A stretch of DNA of 64,000 nucleotides from contig OX388325.1 in the NCBI GenBank assembly GCA_947579605.1, positions 9,729,572 to 9,793,571 on the forward strand, in the 5' to 3' direction. The position numbers and the translations under genes were made by a program. The number at the start of each line of letters is the position of its first letter. Position 1 is the stretch's first letter. Positions 11,430 to 21,194 of this stretch are shown piece after piece. Source of the stretch: Athripsodes cinereus (Eukaryota > Arthropoda > Insecta > Trichoptera > Leptoceridae). Under the pieces are notes generated by a model, which worked only from the letters and a program-made list of their open reading frames with translations, had not been told where the DNA came from and made no database searches.

Positions 11430-12045
11430 GCCAGCGCAGTTCAAGGACGAGAGTTCAGAAGTTTTTCAACATCCGTGCGCGTAACACCGATATAGTACTC
11501 GCCTTGTCTGCTAGGTATTTACGATATACAAATACCTAAGTGAGAAGTGATTCATCGAAAGTGAGAAATAAATTGAAAAGTGAATTTCATTATTATCATC
11601 TGAGACCATTTTTTTAATTTGATTGCAATATCATATATTCGACGAGTGATTAATAGACTATTGATAAAATATTCCATTGTGAAGGTGTTCATCGGGAACT
11701 ATATTTGTGCACTGCAACTGGACTCTTCGTGACACATATATAGACATTGTGTTAATTGTACTACAATCGCTGAGGGTCGCGCCCTCGCGTTTAGCCAGCG
11801 CAACGAAGAAGTAATTGTTTTTTATTTATAATTTTTGTACATTACTTATATTCTATTACTATATGATAATAGTACTTACATGTTTTTTTTTATTGTGTGA
11901 ACACGTCAGTGTTATTGTTTGTGTTTATTTTGCATTGGTCCATGCATATAATTTATTCCCTTGAATAAATCGTATTTATAATTATAAATAATATTTTTTT
12001 TATTTTGTATATTAGTACCCACCTACTTAAGAGGAACTTTTCTTG

Positions 12046-12099
12046 TAACGTGGCCCCCAAGCTAGCCGTGGCAAAGTACTACCACGGGAGCTCACGTTA
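12046..12099 (+). other. Hairpin at the 3' end of the LTR
   Basis: TAACGTG (12046-12052) pairs with the terminal CACGTTA (12093-12099), and GCCGTGG pairs with CCACGG inside it, giving a two-part stem around 'caaagtacta'. It forms the last 54 bases of U5 and abuts the primer-binding site, so it would fold in the 5' leader RNA. A packaging or priming role is only inferred. Confidence 0.55.
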
Positions 12100-12102
12100 T
12101 AT

Positions 12103-12122
12103 TGGCGGTCCCAACGTGGTGG
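12103..12122 (+). other. Putative tRNA primer-binding site
   Basis: TGGCGGTCCCAACGTGG starts 3 nt after the LTR. A TGG start matches the CCA end of a tRNA, as expected for minus-strand priming in Gypsy elements. I could not assign the tRNA species from memory. Confidence 0.65.
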
Positions 12123-12210
12123 ATTTAGCGAAAAAATACCTATTATCGGTATAATCGCTAAAACGAACCTGATTATTTGTGTTATTGTTTTATATAATTA
12201 ATCGTTCAAA

Positions 12211-13290
12211 ATGTTTCCTCTTATTGTGGGTGGTGCAACTATAGGCATCGGTGGATTTTTATTATTGTTTAAATATGTATTTATGTCTGTCGTATCTCGT
12301 GAGGACTTAAGGAGTTCGGGAAGAACTACCACGGAGTCCGGGGAAAATTCAAATACGTCTAGAAGTCAACATGAAGAGGAGAGTCAAACGATACAGCGCG
12401 AGGTCATATATGTAATGAACGAAAGGAGGGACGGCGTTCCAATGAACTTCGAGGGGAGGCCTGAAGAATCTCCGGAAAAATTCATTAGGTATTGTGAGGC
12501 CTATTTCAATAAAGTAGATGTACATGAAGATGACCGTGTTGCAGAAGTAGCTAAAAAGCTTAAGGGATCGGCTATGTTTTGGTGGCAGAGAATAGGAATT
12601 AACCATTTTAGGTGGCACGTATTCAAAAAGCTCTTTTTAACAAGATACACCGGTGAGGAATACAGGGAGAGCCTCAAATCACATTTCTTGACAAATAAAC
12701 AAGACAATCGTGAGTCAGGAATTGCATTTCTCGGAAGAAAAGCACGGGTATATTCCAACGTGTATGGGGATAAACCTTGGAAACACGCATCACTCCTACA
12801 TACTGTCGGACTTATGACTCTGAAATATCGCGAAAGAATCGGAAGAAACGTCGGGGGTAGTTTTGACGAATTATGGACAAAGGTGAATGACATTGACTCG
12901 CCAATCGAAGCTCTTCATCAGGAAACAACACACAGGGAGGAGAGAGAAGATGAGCAGATGGAAAGAGGCGATAACAATGTGCAACACAATACAAGATGGA
13001 ACGGACAGTACCCACGGTACAACGGAAATAACTCTCGGAATAACGGACGCAATTATCGTAACTATCGAAATAACGGTCGCAATCATAACTCCTGGAACAA
13101 CGAACAAAACTCGCAAAGCTTTCAGTATAACGGACAAAACACTCAGCATAACGGACAAGATTCTCGACGAAACGGACGAAATTCTCCACATAACGGACAA
13201 GCTTCTCAATCTAATAATCGGCCTTTAAACGGACAACGCCCGGGTCAAGGACAGTTCGGACCTCGTCCAACCCAAGGGCACCGCGATTAA
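12211..13290 (+). CDS. gag: Gag polyprotein with hydrophobic N-terminus
   Basis: A 359-residue structural protein of the retrotransposon capsid. The start at 12211 has a good insect context (CAAAATG). Residues 1-28 (MFPLIVGGATIGIGG, then FLLLFKYVFMSVV) are hydrophobic and could anchor Gag in a membrane. A retrotransposon Gag core follows at about residues 70-215 (PMNFEGRPEESPEKFIRYCE ... AKKLKGSAMFWWQR ... FKKLFLTRY). The C-terminal 110 residues are an Asn/Gly/Gln/Arg-rich low-complexity tail with repeated 'NNGR' and 'YNGQ' units and no CCHC zinc knuckle, so RNA binding probably rests on the basic Asn-rich tail. The stop at 13288-13290 ends the normal product; about 60 nt before it ribosomes can slip into pol. 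It is intact. Confidence 0.92.
   Translation: MFPLIVGGATIGIGGFLLLFKYVFMSVVSREDLRSSGRTTTESGENSNTSRSQHEEESQTIQREVIYVMNERRDGVPMNFEGRPEESPEKFIRYCEAYFNKVDVHEDDRVAEVAKKLKGSAMFWWQRIGINHFRWHVFKKLFLTRYTGEEYRESLKSHFLTNKQDNRESGIAFLGRKARVYSNVYGDKPWKHASLLHTVGLMTLKYRERIGRNVGGSFDELWTKVNDIDSPIEALHQETTHREEREDEQMERGDNNVQHNTRWNGQYPRYNGNNSRNNGRNYRNYRNNGRNHNSWNNEQNSQSFQYNGQNTQHNGQDSRRNGRNSPHNGQASQSNNRPLNGQRPGQGQFGPRPTQGHRD
13224..13279 (+). other. Programmed -1 frameshift signal between gag and pol
   Basis: The heptamer TTTAAAC (13224-13230) is in exact phase: the gag codons are CCT TTA AAC, so X-XXY-YYZ applies. The last stop in the -1 frame upstream is at 13215-13217, directly before it, and the -1 frame then stays open into pol. 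After a 7-nt spacer a stem can form: GCCC+GGGT (13238-13245) with ACCC (13270-13273) and GGGC (13276-13279), with a 2-nt AA bulge. An inner stem is GGAC (13249-13252) with GTCC (13265-13268). A slippery site, short spacer and structure are the known requirements for -1 frameshifting. Function is inferred. Confidence 0.85.
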
Positions 13291-16200
13291 GAGATACGGC
13301 CACCATCGAAGAACCCCACCCAGACGAAGAGCCAGCAGTACAGACAGTTATTGTCGAAGCGATGATACACTCGGATGGTGAAGGAAGAGGAAATAGGAGT
13401 CTCCAGAGTGAACAAAGCGTGGATAACACATCCCACGGACATATCCAAGTGGAGGATATGCATGTTCCAAGGAGGCTGCCTGTAGAAGACTTCGATGCCA
13501 TTGAAGTTGAAGTAACTCCTGAGTGTAATATCATCACCAACCCTGGGCGTGTCGTTCTTCCTAAGATAAGAATACAAATAAGCGGCAAGGAGCGAATTGC
13601 ATTGGTGGATTCAGCGTCATCCCACAACCTTATCAAGTTATCCCTGGTAGAGGGAAATGTACAAAATACATCCATAAAAAAATTGCAGTTGGCAAATTTC
13701 GGTACGCGTATGGATGTACAGGGAACGATTTCATTGAGGATGCAGGTACAGGAGGCAATAATGGAGGAGGAGTTTTTGGTATCAGAAGATCTCCGTGAAG
13801 ACATAATTCTTGGCATAGAATGGTTGGCTAAACATCAGGCAGTTTTGGACCTGTATCGAGGATGTTTACATTTTGGAAGAGAGGAACGGATGACAACGCA
13901 CCTTTTGCCAGTAAGAAGAGCTGGTATCGATTCAAGAAAAGTAGAGTTTCCAGAACTACCAGCCACATTGTCTAGGACCGAACATGAGGAGCTGAACGAG
14001 ATTCTGGATGAATTTAAGGATATCTTCTTGCCATATGCTGGTCCTGCGCCGTTACAACCTCACACCATCACACTGCGGGATAATGCACCTATTAGACTTC
14101 CACCTTATAAGCTGTCAGATGCTAAGAAACGTAACTTATACTCCCAACTTGAAGGAATGCTAGCGGATGGAGTAATTGAAGCAAGCAGATCTCCGTACAG
14201 CTTTCCAATCGTTATGGTTCCCAAGAAAGGCAAAGACGAGTATAGATTTTGTGTAGATTACCGAAAACTGAATGACGTCACCGAAGATGCAGCTTCTCCC
14301 TTACCTATCATTCATGAGACACTTAAAGACTTGGGCAACGCAAAGTTATTCTCAACAATAGATTTACAGAAGGGATACTGGCAGGTGCCAATGGATGAGG
14401 ATTCCAAGATTTATACTGCGTTCACCACGCCTGATGGCGCGTCATATCAATTTAAAGTTATGCCTTTTGGTTTGAAGGGTTCTCCTCGAACCTTTCAGAA
14501 GATCATGTCGCAGGAAGTGCTTGCAGGTTACTTACGAGAATTTGTACTTGTTTACTTAGACGATCTGATAATATATTCACCAAATTGGGAGTCACATAAA
14601 CGTCATCTACGGTTGGTTATGGAAAGATTACAACAGTATAGTCTTCGATGTGCGGCCGATAAATGTAAACTTGTCACCAAGGAAATAGACTACCTGGGCC
14701 ATGTTGTAACAGCTTCCGGAAACCAGGCACAAAAGGTACACGAGATTAGCGTAATGGACACTCCTGTCCCAACAACCAGAAAACAATTACGCGCCTTTCT
14801 AGGTTTATGCAACTGGCTGCGGGAGTATATACCTCGTTTCTCTGAATTAGCAGCACCACTTACAGATTTGTTAAGTGTTAAAAGACCATTTAAATGGAAC
14901 ACACATGCTAACCAAGCAATGGAGCGTATCAAGGTTGAGATGACTAAGCCAAAGACCCTATGCAGACCTGATTTTACCCGAAAGTTTATTTTACAAACGG
15001 ACGCAAGCATGCTGGGTGTTGCAGCAGTATTATTTCATGAACGTTCAGATGGTGGTAGAGATGTTATCTCTTATGCAAGTGCTCGTTTTACTGACGCTGA
15101 GCGAAAATGGCACTCCAATGAGCAAGAAGCATGGGCCGCAGTGTGGGCCATCAAAAGATACCGTGCCTTCTTAGAAGGTAGACATTTTATCTTGAGGACC
15201 GACAACAGAGCCTTAACATGGTTGGACAGCGCCAAGGATGAACGAGCCAAGTTTACAAGGTGGGCATTGCTTCTTCAAGAATATAATTTCACCATTGAAC
15301 ATTGTCCCGGCGAGAAGAATCAACTTCCGGATTATCTTTCTCGTAGCCCCGAGCAAGTTCTTACTTACCCAGATACGGAAATTAGTAGAGCCATGTATCC
15401 AGCAGTACACCAGGAAGGCTGGAAGACAGGATCCAATGTTCCACAAGTGATGCATATTGAAGATGAATTAGGATCGTCACGTCAACATCAAGCTTCCAGT
15501 GACGAAGATATTACCGTAGGGTTAGCAGATAAAGTGCGTATGGCTCAGAGATCTGATGTTAGGATTATGAGGCTCATCAGTAGCTTAGAGCATCAAGTTT
15601 CGGCGGACAATTCCAATCCCAATACAGAAAATCAATTTTATCGATTACGTGACGGTTGCCTTTATCGTGCTATGGAAGATGGTGAGACAGAGAAAATGAT
15701 CGTACCTAAATTTATGATCTCGAAAGTGATCAAAAGTTATCATAATGGGTGTCGAGCAGGACATCCTGGAGAGAAAGAGACGATTAGAGCTGTCCGACAA
15801 TACTATTTATGGTCCGGAATGAACAGTGATATACGGCGATACGTAAAAAGATGCATCGTGTGCGCAAAAGCAAGAGCTTTGCCCGACCGTCCACATGCTC
15901 CCTTAGGAGCATACCAAGCACAGCATGCTTTTGAAATTGTAGCAGTAGATTTAATGGGGCCTTATCCACGATCATTGAAAGGAAACAAGTGCCTACTGGT
16001 AGTCACCGATATGTTTTCCAAGTGGGTGGAAGCATTTCCAATAAAGACTGGACAAGCATCTCAAATCGTAAGGATCCTGGAAACGGAAGTATTCTCACGA
16101 TATGGTTATCCTAGGGCCATACTCTCAGATAATGGACGACAATTTATACATAGATCATGGAAGTTGGCCATCGAGCGTTGGCAATGCCAACATTGGACCA

Positions 16201-16814
16201 CTGCAGTTTACCATGCCAGAGCGAACATAACGGAGAGAAGAAACCAGGAAATCAAGAAGGGGTTAAGAATTCATCTTCTCAAAAGAGAACATCGTCATTG
16301 GGATGAGTGTTTACCTCGAATAATTGGAGCGCTTCGAGGACGACGTAACGACGCTACAGGAGTAACTCCATCACAGGCCTTATTAGGATATGAACGGAAG
16401 CAGCCAGGAGAATGGGCACATATACCTACATCGGATAACGATCAAGTGGAACAAGTACGTGACCGAACAGCCGAGGATAATTTGATCCGTCTAAATCAAG
16501 CACGTTATTGTGAGAAATATGCGTCTGCGACGACCACCATACCTAAATTTACCACCGGCCAAGAGGTAATGATGAAAGAACATCCTCTTTCAAATCACTT
16601 AGCTGGGTTTCATGGAGGTTTTGCGCCAAAATGGTCCGGGCCTTACTCTGTTTTGATGTCAGTTGGCCGAGGAAACGTATATTGGATTGACAGACGTGGA
16701 AAGCCTATCAAGGTTCACGTAGATAACCTTCGATCAGCCCCAAACACTACGGAAGACATCGAGTCTGTACAAGAGGAAGTTGGCGGAGAGCTATTAGAAG
16801 AAACGGCTGAGTAA
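13230..16814 (+). CDS. pol: Pol polyprotein: protease, RT, RNase H, integrase
   Basis: Open in the -1 frame relative to gag and probably made as Gag-Pol after slippage. The first ATG in frame is at 13362, and the residue numbers below count from it. The aspartic protease active site is 'ALVDSASS' (D83; DSA in place of the usual DTG/DSG). RT motifs are 'VPKKGKDEYRFCVDYRKLND', 'FSTIDLQKGYWQVPM', 'MPFGLKGSPRTFQ' and the catalytic box YLDD (398-401). RNase H has 'FILQTDASMLGVAAVLF', 'SNEQEAWAAVWAIKRY' and 'LRTDNRALTWL'. Integrase has an HHCC zinc finger ('YHNGCRAGHPG ... RCIVCAKAR', about 790-837), Asp in 'VAVDLMGPYP', Asp in 'LSDNGRQF' and Glu in 'ITERRNQE' 34 residues later. The end has a GPY/F-like module ('WSGPYSVL'). 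No stop or frameshift is seen, so all catalytic residues are in place. Confidence 0.95.
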   Translation, partial: RTTPGSRTVRTSSNPRAPRLRDTATIEEPHPDEEPAVQTVIVEAMIHSDGEGRGNRSLQSEQSVDNTSHGHIQVEDMHVPRRLPVEDFDAIEVEVTPECNIITNPGRVVLPKIRIQISGKERIALVDSASSHNLIKLSLVEGNVQNTSIKKLQLANFGTRMDVQGTISLRMQVQEAIMEEEFLVSEDLREDIILGIEWLAKHQAVLDLYRGCLHFGREERMTTHLLPVRRAGIDSRKVEFPELPATLSRTEHEELNEILDEFKDIFLPYAGPAPLQPHTITLRDNAPIRLPPYKLSDAKKRNLYSQLEGMLADGVIEASRSPYSFPIVMVPKKGKDEYRFCVDYRKLNDVTEDAASPLPIIHETLKDLGNAKLFSTIDLQKGYWQVPMDEDSKIYTAFTTPDGASYQFKVMPFGLKGSPRTFQKIMSQEVLAGYLREFVLVYLDDLIIYSPNWESHKRHLRLVMERLQQYSLRCAADKCKLVTKEIDYLGHVVTASGNQAQKVHEISVMDTPVPTTRKQLRAFLGLCNWLREYIPRFSELAAPLTDLLSVKRPFKWNTHANQAMERIKVEMTKPKTLCRPDFTRKFILQTDASMLGVAAVLFHERSDGGRDVISYASARFTDAERKWHSNEQEAWAAVWAIKRYRAFLEGRHFILRTDNRALTWLDSAKDERAKFTRWALLLQEYNFTIEHCPGEKNQLPDYLSRSPEQVLTYPDTEISRAMYPAVHQEGWKTGSNVPQVMHIEDELGSSRQHQASSDEDITVGLADKVRMAQRSDVRIMRLISSLEHQVSADNSNPNTENQFYRLRDGCLYRAMEDGETEKMIVPKFMISKVIKSYHNGCRAGHPGEKETIRAVRQYYLWSGMNSDIRRYVKRCIVCAKARALPDRPHAPLGAYQAQHAFEIVAVDLMGPYPRSLKGNKCLLVVTDMFSKWVEAFPIKTGQASQIVRILETEVFSRYGYPRAILSDNGRQFIHRSWKLAIERWQCQHWTTAVYHARANITERRNQEIKKGLRIHLLKREHRHWDECLPRIIGALRGRRNDATGVTPSQALLGYERKQPGEWAHIPTSDNDQVEQVRDRTAEDNLIRLNQARYCEKYASATTTIPKFTTGQEVMMKEHPLSNHLAGFHGGFAPKWSGPYSVLMSVGRGNVYWIDRRGKPIKVHVDNLRSAPNTTEDIESVQEEVGGELLEETAE

Positions 16815-17487
16815 ATATATTATACGTGTCTCTTAAAAAAAATCATAATCGTTGTAAATTGTAATTGTAAATACCTAGTATCCTTAAATCATCGCGTGTA
16901 AATATGAGTGCAATATAAATAATTCTTTCATAATTAATCAATTGTAAATATATAAATAGTTAGGTAGGTGCGTGTATGTAGAAAGGTAGTTAGTGTAAAT
17001 ATTAGTTAAACTGCGCAGTTTAAGTAGAGTTTAGGTAAGCTTAGGATAACATGTAGGTAAGATTAGTGTTAAGTTGTAAATAATTGTATATAATAGATAG
17101 GTAGGACTGACGTGTTCACACAACATTAGTTAAGATGATCTGTATATAGGCTATAAGTTGGCAATAATTATGTTATTTTTTTTGCCTAATATGTGGTGTG
17201 CAGATGGGATAATACAGGTGTGTTGCCGATAATATTATCATTGAGCATGACGGTCTTACTCATTCTCCGTCGAACATCTAAATAAGAAGAATGAGTTGGC
17301 GCCTATCGGGTTTAGAGTAAATTTTTAAATATATCGGTACATACCTTGGTTGTCTAGTTTGCACACATTATTGATTGTATATGTAATAATTTAAGAATGA
17401 TGTAATTTTTTCGGGACTTGTAATTGGTTAAGAATAATTTAAGTATCATTGAACATAATTTTTCCGTCAAGAAGGGGGTGTCGAATT
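16815..17487 (+). other. Post-pol noncoding region with polypurine tract
   Basis: AT-rich, with many GTAAAT and TAGGTAGG words and no env-like ORF. A hairpin pairs ACTCATTCT (17258-17266) with AGAATGAGT (17288-17296). The polypurine tract AAGAAGGGGGTG is at 17469-17480, 7 nt before the 3' LTR, and would prime plus-strand synthesis. Confidence 0.8.
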
Positions 17488-19610
17488 TGATATGCATTGC
17501 TAATTAATTATGACGGAAAACATTATGATGAATATAATATTGTTTTGTTGATACGGGAATATTTATTTCAAATAATAGAGTTCGCAAGAAAGTCTAGAAA
17601 AATCCAAATATTGATGCATCTATTTTTATGTACCTATATATCTACCTGCACTTAGATACTATTGTATATATTAGTGAAAGTTAAATAAACAATGGCAGGA
17701 TTATAACTATCCCATATAACAATGAGAGTTCTGGTGACTACTCACTTAGCCGCTGGGTAATTTTATTTTGTTGTAACTTTTTCTACAAAAATATTAATGG
17801 CTTTATGATATTCCCTTTTGTTTAACAAAGTGTTTTGTTTTTACACCTGTTTAATAATAATGACTAATGTCCGCGCTAGGTATAGTAACATTTTAATTGT
17901 AATTTATTTTGTATGATTTTTGATATGATGTACATATGTGATAATACATTATGAGAGATCCTAAAATATACCTAACCTGTGTAAATATTGCATATAGTAA
18001 ATAATTGAGTAAAAGAAATGTTTAAATAGGTAAAAATGTAAATAATATAGTAGGTAGTTAATATTTACTAGTACGGAAAGAATTAATTTTATTATAATTA
18101 TATAGATGTGTTCATCCAATGATTAATTGTATCACTGATTCATTGTATCTAATAAATATTTATCAAGTCACACGACTTATGGGATATTGTCACTATATTG
18201 GAAAATATAATTTGGACTTAATATCTGGCATTGAGATAGGTATAAAGAAAGTTTTGCATATTTAAAAAAAAAAACAATTGTAATTATAAATTTGATTAAG
18301 GACGTTTGTAAATAATTGGATATTATAAGAAAAAATAATGTTGGATATGTAAATAATTGCTTGTTGATAGACAGAGGTGTACACTAATAATATTTAATGA
18401 TTTCAATAATATATTATGACGATATGTTACAATTGAGATTTGTTTTATATTTAAAGTAGATCGAGTATGTAAATTATAAATTGATGTTGCTAAGTAAATT
18501 GTATCGGTAGGTATAGGATCAAACTTTATGATAATCTTAGAGTCATAACTATTGTTTTAAAATTCTACGATACCTATGTATATCAAAAGAACATGAAAAT
18601 GTATTTAATTAAATAAATTGTTGTTTAGAGATGTAGATATCTAGGTGAAAATTGATTGTAAATAATTTTGCATATGTTAAGATAAGTTAAGTATTTGTTC
18701 CATAATTCAAATGTATGTAAATAATCTTGTTTGATAATTATCTTCCGAAAAACGGCTGTAACTTCAAGAAAGAAAAAACATCGCATTTTAATCATTTTAA
18801 TATTCTTCATATTGTGATAAAGCAATCAAATTTAAAATACATACTATTTCATACTGCTATTGAAGAAAAGTACAAGGACATAGAAGGAGACAGAACAATT
18901 TTATTTCTGTCTCTGTCTGCCGCCCCGGAGAACTATATAAGCCAGCGCAGTTCAAGGACGAGAGTTCAGAAGTTTTTCAACATCCGTGCGCGTAACACCG
19001 ATATAGTACTCGCCTTGTCTGCTAGGTATTTACGATATACAAATACCTAAGTGAGAAGTGATTCATCGAAAGTGAGAAATAAATTGAAAAGTGAATTTCA
19101 TTATTATCATCTGAGACCATTTTTTTAATTTGATTGCAATATCATATATTCGACGAGTGATTAATAGACTATTGATAAAATATTCCATTGTGAAGGTGTT
19201 CATCGGGAACTATATTTGTGCACTGCAACTGGACTCTTCGTGACACATATATAGACATTGTGTTAATTGTACTACAATCGCTGAGGGTCGCGCCCTCGCG
19301 TTTAGCCAGCGCAACGAAGAAGTAATTGTTTTTTATTTATAATTTTTGTACATTACTTATATTCTATTACTATATGATAATAGTACTTACATGTTTTTTT
19401 TTATTGTGTGAACACGTCAGTGTTATTGTTTGTGTTTATTTTGCATTGGTCCATGCATATAATTTATTCCCTTGAATAAATCGTATTTATAATTATAAAT
19501 AATATTTTTTTTATTTTGTATATTAGTACCCACCTACTTAAGAGGAACTTTTCTTGTAACGTGGCCCCCAAGCTAGCCGTGGCAAAGTACTACCACGGGA
19601 GCTCACGTTA
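17488..19610 (+). repeat. 3' LTR, 2123 bp
   Basis: Starts TGATATGCATTG and ends CTCACGTTA, followed by the right target duplication AGGT at 19611-19614. It appears identical to the 5' LTR, including the TATA box (here 18934-18940) and the terminal hairpin. Polyadenylation signals of the AATAAA type occur about 17 bases after the R-U5 leader begins to lose GC content and again at about 19474. Confidence 0.95.
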
Positions 19611-19796
19611 AGGTATTATTCAAATTATGGACCTAAAAAGTTCTCTTAGTCTTCTGGCAACTCTGCTTGTTGAATATATTATGGTATAGTTCAAAACTTC
19701 TCAAACAGTGAGCAGGGGAATACATTTGCATTAATTGCAAAAAGTGATAGATTCATTTGGGTTTATAAGAGAGAATATTAGAGCCATCTGCATATC

Positions 19797-19870
19797 GCCC
19801 GGTGACTTAAATGGACAAAGCACACTTAAGGAAAAGGATGGATTGCGCGTTCATGTCCCATCCGGGGCAC
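19797..19870 (+). repeat. tRNA-derived SINE head or degraded tRNA pseudogene
   Basis: GCCCGG at the start can pair with CCGGGGC at the end like an acceptor stem. 'TGACTTAAATGG' resembles an A box and 'GCGTTCATGTCCC' resembles a B box, 44 nt apart. The middle does not fold into a good anticodon arm, so this is a SINE head or relic, not a working tRNA. Confidence 0.45.
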
Positions 19871-20084
19871 TACCGAATAAGGTGACGTTACCTTTTTTAA
19901 GCCTTGTATGGTAGTTTCATGTGTAAAATTTACAGAAAGTAATAGAAGTTATTTTAAAATATTCTTCAACAATAACGAGATTTATGTACCTATACATTAT
20001 TCACGGCATGGCGAAATACTTCCTAACTGTAGAATTAAAAATATAAGTTTTAGTCTTAAACGGTATTGTTAACATTTTTTTTTC

Positions 20085-20560
20085 ACTTGTGGTGTAACAT
20101 CCTACAAGGATGATTTGTGGCAAAACAGTCTCAAAGTGTTGTTAAGTTGTCAGTGAGTAGATAGTTAGAAGATTATAGAATAATAAAATTAGCTTTTATT
20201 GATTTGAGAAGGGACAAATGGACTGTATCGGATGTCATACTCAATAATGTTTCAATATTCAGGGGAAATTAGCAATCGTTTTGAAGAGCATCAACAAAAA
20301 TATCATACGAATCCCTGATAGGGCACCCCAGGAAAACATGGTCAAGCGTCTCCTCGTCTAGGCCGCACTCGCAGTATGGACTTTCAACAAGTTGAATTTT
20401 AAAAAGAATAGCGTCCAGTCTACAGTGTCCAAATCGCATTCGACATATGGCAGTAATTTCAGATCTCTTAAATTTCGATTTGTGAAACCAAGGTTTTCTT
20501 GCGATTTGGACCTGGATCGATCTATATCTTCTTCCTTTTGTGAATACATCCACAAGTCAC
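20085..20560 (-). pseudogene. LINE ORF2 C-terminus (CxC...H...C type) and 3' end
   Basis: The minus-strand frame 20553-20269 contains 'ARKPWFHKSKFKRSEITAIC', 'MRFGHCRLDAIL' and 'YCECGLDEETLDHVFLGCP'. The last is the Cys/His-rich end (C-x-C-G...ET-x-x-H-x-x-x-x-C-P) found after the RT or RNase H domain of R1/Jockey/I-type LINEs. The 3' end runs down to about 20085 and contains 'catcctacaaggatgatttgtg' (plus-strand sense), which recurs in the 48-bp insertion at 53093-53140. The rest of the element is missing. Confidence 0.8.
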
Positions 20561-21024
20561 GTTAACAATATACAGGGCATTCAAAATCATCATCGAAAAC
20601 TTACACAAAAACAGGATATCTATTATATACCAAATTTGTCATGGATAAATTGAAAAAAAAAATAACGGATCATTTTATTATTTCAAAACTGAGGAACAAA
20701 ACTTGTCCCTTCTCAAATCAATAAAAAAATTGACGAATTTGATATTTCACAAATAATTTTCATCTCCAATTCAGCCCTATGATTATTTAAATTTTGACAT
20801 GGAACGTTTCAGCCTACGTATGAGACATCTAGCGGTATTATTGAAAATAACATCATCTCATTACATTACCTACAGAATATTTTAAATAAATAGTTATAAG
20901 TAGGTGAAATAATATATTTTATTGACAGAACTGTATAATCGACAATAGCTCGCACATGTTATTTTCACAATATTTAGTAACCCAACATGTGTTGGCATAA
21001 GTTTATCGTGTCCAACATAAGTCT
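20561..21024. other. Spacer, nothing recognised
   Basis: AT-rich. 'acagggcattcaaaatcatcatcgaaaactt' near 20572-20603 (read in two parts) looks like the end of some DNA transposon, but I found no matching partner end. Confidence 0.4.
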
Positions 21025-21165
21025 ATCTATCTATACCATCAGAAACTATGTAAGTAATAAACATTCAATCATCCTTTCTGTGCCATTAAAGGTTAAAAAT
21101 CTTGAGATGGGGATCATACCTCGTAAGTGAATTGACGATGTAAAATATGAAATGCCCTGGGTCAT
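21025..21165 (-). repeat. SINE-1 copy, diverged
   Basis: In minus orientation it shows the SINE-1 order: a CTATCTATACCATC tail on the left, 'tctgtgcca' near 21080, 'gagatggggatcatacctc' and 'gatgtaaaatatg' on the right. It is strongly diverged. Confidence 0.55.
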
Positions 21166-21194
21166 ATATGTTAAGTCTGTGAATATAGTTACTT

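Larger units (their letters stand above)
9977..12099 (+). repeat. 5' LTR, 2123 bp
   Basis: It begins TGATATGCATTG and ends GAGCTCACGTTA. It matches 17488-19610 at a constant offset of 7511, with no length change. It starts with TG but ends TTA rather than CA. The U3 part is AT-rich with many GTAAAT words. A TATA box sits at 11423, which leaves about 640 bp for R plus U5. ORFs inside it are present in both LTRs and look incidental. Confidence 0.95.
9977..19610 (+). mobile_element. Complete Ty3/Gypsy LTR retrotransposon
   Basis: A 9634-bp element flanked by AGGT at 9973-9976 and 19611-19614 (4 bp; 5 bp AAGGT is possible if the LTR ends one base earlier). The order is 5' LTR, primer-binding site, gag, -1 frameshift signal, pol (protease, RT, RNase H, integrase), polypurine tract, 3' LTR. 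The two LTRs have the same length, and every stretch I compared is identical, so the insertion is recent. No env-like ORF follows pol. Both coding regions are open, so the copy may be able to transpose. The domain order RT-RNase H-integrase and the GPY/F-type integrase end place it in Metaviridae (Ty3/Gypsy); the lineage is not determined. Confidence 0.95.

Noticed and set aside
11114..11539. ORFs of 66 and 107 codons inside the 5' LTR, repeated exactly in the 3' LTR
   Set aside because: They overlap on opposite strands, one spans the TATA box and transcription start, and no domain is recognisable. They duplicate only because the LTRs are identical.
12349..13816. Several long reading frames antisense to gag and pol
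   Set aside because: They are shadows of the real gag and pol frames and show low-complexity antisense composition.
16815..17487. Possible env gene after pol
   Set aside because: All frames are closed within short distances, with no signal peptide, transmembrane or cleavage motifs.
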